Assembly: GCA_016256075.1 (NCBI GenBank)
Contig: SDVU01000266.1
Span: forward strand, 1-16,285
Source of the DNA: Dictyocoela muelleri
Taxonomy: Eukaryota; Microsporidia
Length of the DNA stretch: 16,285 nucleotides
Reading direction: 5' to 3'
This document shows, piece after piece, positions 9,062 through 16,285 of this stretch. The position numbers and the translations under genes were made by a program. The stretch's first letter is position 1. Each line of letters opens with the position of its first letter. Under the pieces are notes generated by a model. The model searched no databases, was not told the origin of the DNA, and saw only the letters and a list, made by a program, of their open reading frames with translations.

Positions 9062-9180
9062 AGTCATAACTATTAATTATATTATATACTGCTGTTCCAG
9101 TATGGTATGGCTGATTAAAACATGGTCTTATCTTTTATAGCAAAGCAGAAGGGGCTCTCCTAGGTGTAGAATGAGTGCGA
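9062..9180 (+). mobile_element. SINE-like repeat copy 1, continuation after the hAT
   Basis: The stretch starts with the duplicated target agtcataa and is richer in G/C than its surroundings. The segment tatggctgattaa (about 9107-9120) pairs with ttaaacagccata (6366-6377) across the hAT, as if the original repeat RNA folded into a stem here. The 3' limit is not defined; 9180 is only where the G/C-richer sequence fades. Confidence 0.5.
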
Positions 9181-9444
9181 CGATGCATCTTGGTAAAAAG
9201 TAGTGAAAAATAAAAATTCATGAAATGCTACTAATTACCCGTTGATGTGCAATATAAGACCCCCCTTGCATATTAATACCCCATCAAAATAAATTTATTT
9301 TGATATATTTTTTTAAAAAAAAAATCAATTTTTAAAAATGAAAATTCATTAATACCCTCGGTACACATTGTTACCCCTTTAAATTGATATAAAATTATAT
9401 ATCAAATCATTAATAAAAAATTACAAATGCAAACCACCTGTTAT
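9181..9444. other. Spacer with palindromes and outlying copies of the foldback motif
   Basis: No gene is seen. A perfect 22-bp palindrome lies at 9283-9304. Two eroded versions of the GCAAATTGTGWCCCC motif (near 9247 and 9363) precede the foldback element and may be decayed outer units of its left arm with no partner on the right. Confidence 0.5.
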
Positions 9445-9851
9445 AACTGTTACTACAAATTGTGTCACCTTACAAATTGTGTCACCCTGTTTTTTAATTT
9501 AATTAAATAGGCCTCAAAATAAAAATTGAATTTTTTTTGTGAAATTTTATTAATAACCTCACTGCAAATTGTGTCCCCCTTTTAAAGTAAAAATGCTTAT
9601 CAAAAATTGATTTTTTTAAATTTTTCATTAATAAAATTTAAAGTATGTAGTCGGCTGCAAATTGTGACCCCCCTATAAAAAATTATAAAATTCTTCATTA
9701 ATAAAATTTAAAGTATGTAGTCGGCAGCAAATTGTGACTCCCTATAAAAAATTATAATAAATAATTATAAAATATAAATTTTAAATTTTATTTTAGATTA
9801 TTAAATATTTACTACAGTTCTATGCACAATGCCGATCTATCAATAGATTTT

Positions 9852-9905
9852 AGGTCTTCATGCGTAAAAGGACTATTTTTTTTGTCCACTTACGCTAGAA
9901 GACCT
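9852..9905. repeat. Internal hairpin in left arm of the foldback
   Basis: AGGTCTTC..TGCGTAAAAGGAC pairs with GTCCACTTACGCTAGAAGACCT around a T-rich loop, with a few mismatches. Confidence 0.85.
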
Positions 9906-10412
9906 AAAAAAATATTTTATAAAAAATTAAAACTCAAATTTAAAAGGTTTCTAATAAAAAATAATATAAATATTGATCCTTATCTGATTTTTTATTGAGA
10001 AAAATATCACTCTCCTGTCACTTAGACACCTACTTGAAAAAAAGTAAAAAATACTAAATATAGCATTATTAAGTGCTATAAAAATTTCAAAATATATTTT
10101 TAACACACATTTGAAAAATTTTGTTCTTTATTGGCCTAAATTTCTAAATTTGGGAACTCTGTAAAGTTTAAAAATTACCTAATTTGACAATTACACGGAA
10201 TATAAAATTTTTAGTCTTCAAATATGTATTTAAAAATATTTTGAAATTTTTATAGCACTTAAAAATGCTATATTTAGTATTTTTTTCAAGTGGGTGTCTA
10301 AGAGACAGGAGAGTGGTATTTTTCTCAATAAAAAATCAGATAAGGACCAATATTTATAGAAATTTTATTAGAAACATTTCAAATTTGAGTTTTAATTTTT
10401 TATAATTTTTAT

Positions 10413-10467
10413 AGGTCTTCTAGTGTAAGTGGACGATAAAAAATAGTCCACTTACGCTAGAAGACCT
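10413..10467. repeat. Internal hairpin in right arm of the foldback
   Basis: AGGTCTTCTAGTGTAAGTGG and the inverted CCACTTACGCTAGAAGACCT face each other around a short A-rich loop. This stem is better paired than its counterpart at 9852-9905. Confidence 0.88.
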
Positions 10468-10806
10468 AAAATCGATTGATATCTTGGGCATTGTGCATAT
10501 AACTGTAGTAAATATTTAATAATCTAAAATAAAATTTAAAAATTATATTTTATAATTATTTATTATAATTTTTTATAGGGGGGTCACAATTTGCAGCCGA
10601 CTACATACTTTAAATTTTATTAATGAATAATTTAAAAAAATCAATTTTTGATAAGCATTTTTAACTTTAAAAGGGGGACACGATTTGCAGTGAGGTTATT
10701 AATAAAATTTCATTATAAAAATCCAATTTTTATTTTGAGGCCTATTAAATTAAATAAAAAACAGGGTGACACAATTTGTAAGGTGACACAATTTGTAGTA
10801 ACAGTT

Positions 10807-11541
10807 TAAGATAGAAAAAAATAAGAGATTTAACAAACTTTTCACATTATTAAAATATTTTTTCAGCTATATATATATTTTTTTTTAAAAATTTTTTATC
10901 GGGGCGAAATTTTTATCATGGCATGAAATTCTCATGTACCCCTTAATTCATAACTTTACATTATGATATATTTATATAGATGGGTATAATTCGATATTTT
11001 AAGAGATTTTTATTATCATTTATTAATAAGATCTCTTACCAGTTCGATTTTTGTTTTTTTAGGGGGTTGAGAAACCGATGGTGGACCAAATTTTCTGTAA
11101 TTTTCATTCTGTTTATTCATATTGTTATGTGCAGCAAGCTGTCACAAACATATTAAAAATAAGTGTGTGTAATTTTTCGCTCTTGGTGAATAAAAAGTTG
11201 TTAGAAAAAAATTATAGACCCAAACACGAATGATCTTTTCAAATTCATCAATGTTTTTGTTTTGTGACATTTGACACGTACTAAAACCGTTCTATCTCCA
11301 AAACAATCAAAAATTTGATCTTTAAAACCATAAATATGCTCATTAAATCACTGGTATCCGATTCAAAGCTCTATAACTTTAAGAAATCAATTTACAAAAT
11401 CTCTTTTAATTACGAATCTTAAACATGGATACCCTCTTTGGAATCATCTGAATATTTATAAAATATGATATAAAATTCTCATAATATCTTATCTTAGAAA
11501 AAAATACAACCAGAACTAGATAAAACTCATATGAGGGTCGT
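10807..11541. other. AT-rich spacer
   Basis: No gene is seen on either strand. A weak stem-loop pairs aagagat (near 11000) with atctctt (near 11031). One copy of the dispersed 34-bp motif lies at 11062-11099. Confidence 0.5.
11062..11099 (+). repeat. Dispersed ~34-bp motif, copy C
   Basis: It reads GAAACCGATGGTGGACCAAA followed by a T-rich run and CTGTA. It is the most diverged of the three copies but aligns with A and B without internal gaps over the core. Confidence 0.4.
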
Positions 11542-11907
11542 TTGAAACATATTTATAGGTCTGCTGAATCCATTATCTGGTCGATTTCAGCTCGCGGCCC
11601 TTATTTGTTCGCTTCCGATTTAATGTATCAATATTTAAAAAACTTGTCTAAAATAAATATAATAATTAAAAACTCAAATTTTGAAATTCTAATTATTTTG
11701 AGTCTTGTAAATCTGTTGATTACATTTAACGATATGGGTCTCATAAATGACCTTAATTTGCATTTCAAAAAGGGCTTAAAAAACAAATTTATTTTCGAAA
11801 GATCTAGAAAGGATTATAACTCGATTTCAGCTATTATATTGCGAGATCTTTATAAAAATATTTTTTTGACATTTTTTGGATATAAAATTTGGGAAATAAA
11901 TACCTGA
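11542..11907 (+). CDS. Open frame of unknown origin, doubtful gene
   Basis: The frame is open for about 120 codons, but its first in-frame ATG is at 11623, which would leave a 94-residue product (MYQYLKNLSKINIIIKN...). The part before that ATG (SAESIIWSISARGPYLFASD) has a natural-looking composition, so this may be the remains of a longer gene with an eroded 5' end. The middle contains a hydrophobic run (NFEILIILSLVNLLITF) that could be a single membrane segment. There is no CCC triplet directly before the ATG, unlike the two better genes in this window. I do not recognise a family. Confidence 0.25.
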   Translation: MKHIYRSAESIIWSISARGPYLFASDLMYQYLKNLSKINIIIKNSNFEILIILSLVNLLITFNDMGLINDLNLHFKKGLKNKFIFERSRKDYNSISAIILRDLYKNIFLTFFGYKIWEINT

Positions 11908-12531
11908 AGTTACCATAACTTTTTATGAAAAATCTACTTTCATTTTTTTTGAGATTTCCTGAAAATCTTGAACGTTACCTTTACTTTATATCTCAAATAT
12001 TATGAAAATTAATTTTTTATTTTATTATGCCAATTCAAATGATTATTTTTTAAAAGAATATGTTAAAATCGTGTAATGAAAAATATAACATTTTGAGCAA
12101 TTATATCAGTCTTTTCAAATTATTGATATATTTATAATATTTAAAGAATAATAATTATGTAAATATACTATTTTTACTTCTGATAAACATTTATTGTCGT
12201 ATGCATAAATTAAATTTTAATCTTCTTCTTTGTGATACAATTAGTTTAGATTATATTATTCCTAAAATTTTTTTAGTAACCCTTAAATATTTAATACTAT
12301 AATAAAATCAAAACCTTGAAAATTAATTATATCATTAAAATTTTAATAAATCATTCTCTAATTTAGAAAAATAGTATACCTTTAGCACAAAAAATTTTTT
12401 ATTAATTTTTGTTAATAAAATTTGTTAATAATTTTCGTTATTAATTTTTTTTAATAATTTTTTCAGTATTAAAATTTTTTAATAATAATTTTTTAATATT
12501 AAAATTTTTTATTAATTTAAAAAACAAATAA
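11908..12531. other. AT-rich intergenic region
   Basis: Nothing coding is seen. From about 12390 to 12525 the sequence becomes a near-tandem alternation of A/T runs (attttttaataa-like units), which forms the immediate upstream region of the next gene. Confidence 0.6.
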
Positions 12532-12534
12532 CCC
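12532..12534 (+). promoter_or_regulatory. CCC upstream signal of the Csm1-like gene
   Basis: A CCC triplet lies two bases before the ATG in an otherwise A/T-only stretch. Microsporidian genes are known to carry CCC- or GGG-like motifs within about 15 bases of the start codon, so it supports this start and the lineage. Confidence 0.45.
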
Positions 12535-12536
12535 TT

Positions 12537-13319
12537 ATGCCCTACAAAACACCAAGACGAAAGAAAAAAATTTTAAAATTTTCCACACCTTATCGAAAAG
12601 ACAAAGGTTCGATGAAAAAAATAATTAAAAAGAAGAATACGATTTATAATTCTAAAGAAAATGATAAAGCAGATTTAATGTCGGGATCATTTTTTGAATC
12701 AGAGAATCAATCATTAGGGAGTGATAAGTTAGAGATAGATAAATCATTAGAGAGTGATAAGTTAGATATAGATAATATAGAGATAGATAATTTAGAGATG
12801 TATAAGTTAGAGATGGATAAATCATTAGAGATAGATAAAATACGAAATAGCACATTGAATATTGATAAGAATCATAATGTATCATTAACTAATGATCAAA
12901 ATGAAAAATCAGGTACAACAAATATAAAATCAATTATAACAAAATGTAAAAAAACCTTAAAATCACTACAACACAGCGAAAATATTTTAATTTCTCATCT
13001 TAAAAAAGAAAATAAACAATTGCGTGACATTAAATCTAGCATACTTACCGTTAAAAACCTTTTAGGTCTAGAAATAATCAAGAGCGATGATGGATTTATC
13101 TGTTCTTATGAAACTATATGTAAGAAAGAGAATGTCAGAAAATTTATAAAATTTTTATTGTCTGATGACGAAGATGATAGTTTTTCATATAAATTGTTAG
13201 GTAGTGAAAATATTGATCTTCCTGATCTTTTGTGCAATGATTTTTGTTTTGAGAAGCGTATGCTTCCTAAATTTGTTTTTGATATTGTGATTGGTACTTT
13301 AAATGGGTGGAGAGAATAG
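12537..13319 (+). CDS. Csm1/Pcs1-like (monopolin-type) kinetochore protein, putative
   Basis: This intronless frame encodes 260 residues. Residues 1-35 are strongly basic (TPRRKKK, MKKIIKKK) and could bind DNA or direct nuclear entry. Residues 59-101 are an acidic tract of imperfect SDKLEIDK-type repeats. Residues about 129-175 are predicted coiled coil, leading directly into LLGLEII (174-180). The C-terminal domain follows with GFICSYE, RKFIKFLLSD, FSYKLL, the IDLPDLL segment and FCFEKRMLPKFVFDIVIGTL. This order (coiled coil, LTGL-like turn, FxFKLL-like strand, LPDYL, IxFxRxxLPxFYxxVLxxL) is that of the Csm1/Pcs1 globular domain, which links kinetochores or rDNA as a dimer. Yeast Csm1 is about 190 residues, so this one has an extended N-terminus. 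Other RWD-fold kinetochore proteins (Spc24/25, CENP-O/P types) remain possible. The frame is intact and the start is favoured by CCC at -5 to -3. Confidence 0.55.
   Translation: MPYKTPRRKKKILKFSTPYRKDKGSMKKIIKKKNTIYNSKENDKADLMSGSFFESENQSLGSDKLEIDKSLESDKLDIDNIEIDNLEMYKLEMDKSLEIDKIRNSTLNIDKNHNVSLTNDQNEKSGTTNIKSIITKCKKTLKSLQHSENILISHLKKENKQLRDIKSSILTVKNLLGLEIIKSDDGFICSYETICKKENVRKFIKFLLSDDEDDSFSYKLLGSENIDLPDLLCNDFCFEKRMLPKFVFDIVIGTLNGWRE
12711..12839 (+). repeat. In-frame tandem repeat within the Csm1-like gene
   Basis: Imperfect units built on gataagttagagatagataa and shorter variants encode the SDKLEIDK/DNIEIDNLEM tract. The unit lengths are multiples of three, so copy-number change keeps the frame open. 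An antisense open frame over this region is a by-product of the repeat. Confidence 0.75.
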
Positions 13320-13699
13320 TGTAAATAGAGAGTTTTTAATAAATTAGAATAAATTAGTAATATTAAGATTTTTAATAAATAATGTTTAAGTTGATCATTC
13401 TTATCAATTTTAATGATTTTTTGATATTTTAATAATTAATGTTTAAGTCGACCTTCCTTATTATTAGATTTAGATATTTAATTTTTTATTAATTATTCTT
13501 TATTGTTATTAACTGCTTTTAATTTTTCTTCTTTTTATTTTAAATTTAAACATTTTATGATTTTAAAATTAAATCAACATAAAATATTTTTCATTAACTT
13601 GAAAATATTATTATTTAATAATAATAATAATCGTTTATTATTATTTCTGATAATTAAAATTTGATTTGATAAATTAAACATTTCATTTTAGATTTTAAA
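13320..13699. other. AT-rich intergenic region
   Basis: AATAAA-like signals follow the stop codon closely (near 13337 and 13350) and could serve 3' end formation. The block AATGTTTAAGTYGA occurs twice (about 13380 and 13439). No gene is seen. Confidence 0.5.
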
Positions 13700-13950
13700 A
13701 AAATGTAAATTTAAATAATTTTAATAAATTTTGAATTTAAATAATTTTAATAAATTTATTAATTTAAATAATTTTAATAAATTTATTAATTTAAATAAAT
13801 TCAAAAATTATTAATTTAAATAAATTCAAAATTTATTAATTTTAATAATTTTAATAAATTTTTTAATTTAAATAATTTTAATAAATTTATTAATTTAAAT
13901 AAATTCAAAATTTATTAATTTAAATAATTTTAATAAATTTAATAATTTTT
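13700..13950. repeat. A/T-only minisatellite
   Basis: Units such as taataaatttattaatttaa and aatttaaataattttaataa alternate for about 250 bases with small variations. The array is almost devoid of G and C. It lies midway between the two likely genes. Confidence 0.8.
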
Positions 13951-14729
13951 ATTTTTATTAAAATATATTTCCATGCTGACAATATCCCTAGACGCCAACT
14001 CAGAGAGCTGTCACCAACCATAGTCTTTAGGAATAGATTTTTGGTGTTCAAGTAATACATCATTGCTAAGATAACTAGTGATTATTTAAATATGATTTAG
14101 TTTTATCAATGACTCAGCAGGATATAGGTCATTAGAGGCCTTTTCATGGATTTTTATTTTTTACTACTTATTTTGCCGAGATGTACTATTACACACTTTA
14201 GAGACTATTTTCTCTTTCATATAAAAATTTTGACTAATTAATAATCAACTATACCACGATAAATAAACTGAATATTACTGCTGTAGTTATTAATCTTTAC
14301 TGCCATTCCCAATTATTTATTAAGGTGACATAAATAATTAAATCACAATTATTAAATTTTACATTCAATAGTGTTAATTACATAACTATCAGTTTAGTTT
14401 ATATTTTAAATAATTTTTTTTCAAAAATTATGAAGAATTTTTTAATTTTTTAAAAAATATTGTTTTTCCTTTTTTGGTAAATTAAAAAAGTAAAGCGCGC
14501 CTAGTTTTTTTATAATTAAGGATGGAATTTTAAAAATAACGAAAAATATAATAAGAATATCGATTGTTCTTCTTTAAAATTTAGACTTTTATTAAGAATA
14601 TATTTAATATGAAATTATTTAATAATATTGATTATTGAATAACCATTTAATGAATTATTATTAAATATCAATTGATGAAACTATAACAAATAATTAATTG
14701 ATTAATTGAAATTGATCATTTACTCACAT
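13951..14729. other. AT-rich intergenic region
   Basis: No gene or RNA is recognised. A slightly more G/C-rich stretch at 13973-14180 could be an eroded repeat, but no partner is found in the window. Confidence 0.5.
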
Positions 14730-14732
14730 CCC
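14730..14732 (+). promoter_or_regulatory. CCC directly before the start codon
   Basis: CCC abuts the ATG at 14733, matching the microsporidian CCC-type upstream signal. It favours this start over an upstream in-frame TTG at 14706. Confidence 0.45.
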
Positions 14733-15059
14733 ATGGATATACAAGATGCCTATTCATTTCACGTTAACCGTCTTTGTAAACTGATAAAAAATTTCGAATT
14801 AAACAGAATAATTGACGCTTTAATATTCTACGATGCTGAAGTAATAATACTCGATTTTTGCGGTTTAATGAAAAAAATTTATCATAAATATTTTATTCCT
14901 AAAAACTTAAGCTATACTTATTATTTTGTTATTGATTATGAAGAATGTAAAGATGAGATTTTAAATTTTAATGATGTTGTTTTAGTTTTTGTGGATTATA
15001 AGTATCGGTTTTTAAATTTTAAAGATAATTTTATTGTTATTAAAGATGTTTATAGTTGA
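14733..15059 (+). CDS. Hypothetical 108-residue protein
   Basis: The frame begins MDIQDAYSFHVNRLCKLIKN and ends IVIKDVYS. It is intact and without introns. The visible pattern is an N-terminal helix (about residues 5-32), a strand (EVIILDF, about 37-43), a helix (MKKIYHKYF), a strand (YYFVIDY), then two more strands (VVLVFVDYKYRF and NFIVIKD). This suggests a small alpha/beta fold. There is no signal peptide or clear membrane segment. I do not recognise the family; a remote likeness to the alternating strands of Cdc45-type N-termini is too weak to use. The CCC triplet touching the ATG supports a real gene. An AATAAA about 45 bases after the stop could serve 3' end formation, and a 20-bp tandem array begins about 70 bases downstream. 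Confidence 0.55.
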   Translation: MDIQDAYSFHVNRLCKLIKNFELNRIIDALIFYDAEVIILDFCGLMKKIYHKYFIPKNLSYTYYFVIDYEECKDEILNFNDVVLVFVDYKYRFLNFKDNFIVIKDVYS

Positions 15060-15130
15060 TAATGTGGTTTATTGTTATTGTTTTTTTAAAAATCCCTTTT
15101 TATTATGAAATAAATATTTATATACGAAGA

Positions 15131-15261
15131 TAATTCTAATGCGGCGGAGTTAATTCTAATACGACAAAGTTAATTCTAATGCGACGGAGTCGATTCTAAT
15201 GCGACGGAGTCAATTCTAATGCGACAGAGTAAATTTTAATGTGACAGAGTAAATTTTAATT
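15131..15261 (+). repeat. 20-bp tandem repeat, ~6.5 copies
   Basis: The unit is TAATTCTAATGCGACGGAGT with an exact 20-base period. Copies three to five differ at one or two bases; the last units drift to AAATTTTAATGTGACAGAGT. It is clearly more G/C-rich than its surroundings. There are no unique spacers, so it is not a CRISPR array. Confidence 0.92.
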
Positions 15262-16169
15262 CGATATTTTAATTTAATTATAGGAACGAAACTAAATTTT
15301 TTTTATTTTATATAAAATTATAATTCCATTATAAATTATTTTAATAATAACTAAACATTTATTATTAACAATCTTTAGAAGCTTACCGAAAACATTCTAA
15401 AAATTTATTTAGAAATAAAAATAAATATCTCACAATAAAATTTAGATAAGGAGATATCGACTGCCTCAAACGGATATAATTTTTTCACCCTTAATGAAAC
15501 ACAGAGAAAAAAATAAAAATTAATTAATGAATAAGGCATTTAAAAGATTTGTTATTCTCATTTATTTTAACATTAATCGTTGAAGATATATATACCAATT
15601 AAATTTTTCATTCTATGAGTCCCAATTTTGATTTTTAACACAAGACCAACAACCCTTTTATTAAAAAATATTATTATCATTTTCACTATTTGCAAACTCT
15701 ATCAATTGATTAACATACGATTCAGATTATTTGTTCCTAAAATAGAAATTACCTCGCCATTATCAGTATATAAAAAAATTTTAATTTATGCGCGTCCCAA
15801 AAATAACAAAATATTTTACAACTGTTTCGATTTTGATAACTTTTTAAAATAATTCTTAGACCTTTCATCTGCTCTTAAAATTCGGCTTTCCCGTTATACG
15901 ATAAACCCCTAAATACTAATTGAAATTTTTAAATTGTAAAAAGGAAAAAGAAAATTGATATATCAAGTTTATATTTATAATGAACATAACATACTTGTTA
16001 ATTTTATTTATTAGCAATCTATTAGTCATAAATTATGTATTATAATTAATACATATATTAAAGTTATATTGTTTTAATTGCTAAATTACATAGAATTATT
16101 TAATAAATAGTTAAGAACAATATTTTTTTAAAAAAAATTTATAAAAACTAAAATGTCTTGAATCACTTT
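15262..16169. other. AT-rich region, no supported gene
   Basis: A frame open from 15628 to 15852 lacks an ATG near its beginning and resembles nothing known to me. The rest is A/T-rich with stops in all frames. Confidence 0.5.
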
Positions 16170-16285
16170 GGGCCAGATAGCTCAGTGGTTAACACTCTTG
16201 AATGTAAGATTTAAGTATCGTGGTTCGAATCCCGCTGACGCCACTCTTTAATAAATAATGAGGGAATGACATTAAGCGGTCATAA
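16170..16285 (+). mobile_element. tRNA-derived SINE-like repeat, copy 2 (cut by window end)
   Basis: The first 73 bases (16171-16243) have tRNA length and both internal pol III promoter boxes: TAGCTCAGTGG (A box, 16178-16188) and GGTTCGAATCC (B box, 16222-16232). As a tRNA it is defective. The D stem GCTC has no partner, the acceptor arms GGCCAGA/TGACGCC pair at only four of seven positions, the T stem is mismatched, and the best anticodon stem closes a 9-base loop. Sequence shared with copy 1 continues to the window edge, past the tRNA part, so it is a tRNA-derived repeat and not a tRNA gene. Confidence 0.7.

Larger units (their letters stand above)
9445..10806. mobile_element. Large foldback (long inverted repeat) element
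   Basis: The left arm (9445 to about 10116) and right arm (about 10217-10806) are inverted copies over almost their entire length, around a ~100-bp loop. They differ by scattered substitutions, small indels and one 70-bp duplication found only on the left (9626-9695 and 9696-9765). The outer ends read AACTGTTACTACAAATTGTG and its complement. Inside the arms an ~18-bp motif (GCAAATTGTGWCMCCC) recurs at least five times on the left and four times, inverted, on the right. No transposase-like frame exists, so it is a non-autonomous element. Flanking bases show no convincing target duplication, so the superfamily is unknown. Confidence 0.85.

Noticed and set aside
9445-10806. Palindrome as an assembly artefact
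   Set aside because: The arms differ by many substitutions, indels and a one-sided 70-bp duplication, which a mirrored misassembly would not produce.
12652-12885. Minus-strand open frame of 77 codons
   Set aside because: It is antisense to the acidic repeat of the Csm1-like gene; its Tyr/Ser/Leu repetition is a by-product of that repeat.
15131-15261. CRISPR array
   Set aside because: The 20-bp units are directly adjacent with no unique spacers, and the context is eukaryotic.
15628-15852. Plus-strand open frame of 74 codons
   Set aside because: No ATG near its beginning, no recognisable family and A/T-driven composition. A short minus-strand likeness to an integrase core in this stretch is too brief to call an element.
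16171-16243. Functional tRNA gene
   Set aside because: The promoter boxes are good but the D, T and acceptor stems are mispaired and the anticodon loop is not seven bases. The similarity to copy 1 extends beyond the tRNA part.

Overview
This is a very AT-rich, gene-poor window that reads as a transposon graveyard with a few small intronless genes. I infer a eukaryotic genome, most likely a gene-sparse, TE-rich microsporidian. The reasons are strong A/T bias, short genes without visible introns, and a CCC triplet immediately before the start codon of both plausible genes (a known microsporidian upstream signal), together with Merlin, hAT and Tigger/pogo relics. No taxonomic marker such as an rRNA is present, so this assignment is an inference.

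Layout. 1-1627: AT-rich DNA with a degenerate ~20-22 bp minisatellite (930-1345). 1628-2798: a Merlin (IS1595/ISXO2-type) DNA transposon with long terminal inverted repeats (TIRs), a near-perfect 8-bp target duplication and a broken minus-strand transposase. 3099-3879: a decayed foldback/MITE. 4056-4262: a smaller inverted-repeat pair. 4596-4807: a hAT terminus of the CAGTGGTTCTCAAAC type, abutting a 38-bp minisatellite. 5120-6035: a heavily decayed minus-strand Tigger/pogo transposase.

6264-9180 is a three-level nest. A tRNA-derived SINE-like repeat is interrupted by a hAT element (6379-9061, TIR TAGAGCAACTA, 8-bp target duplication with one mismatch). That hAT is itself interrupted by a second Merlin element (6585-7624). 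A second SINE-like copy with a better pol III promoter ends the window (16170-16285) exactly at the position where the hAT entered the first copy.

9445-10806 is a large foldback element: two inverted arms of ~0.6-0.67 kb around a ~100-bp loop. The arms carry a repeated ~18-bp motif, and each contains its own internal hairpin. No coding sequence is seen in it.

11000-16169 is the host-gene part. A 260-residue protein (12537-13319) has a basic N-terminus, an acidic repeat tract, a coiled coil and a C-terminal domain resembling the Csm1/Pcs1 (monopolin) kinetochore fold. A 108-residue protein of unknown function lies at 14733-15059. Both are on the plus strand, have CCC just before ATG, and are separated by a ~250-bp A/T minisatellite and non-coding DNA. 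A 20-bp tandem repeat lies shortly after the second gene. I see no operon-like arrangement and no complete, intact transposon.
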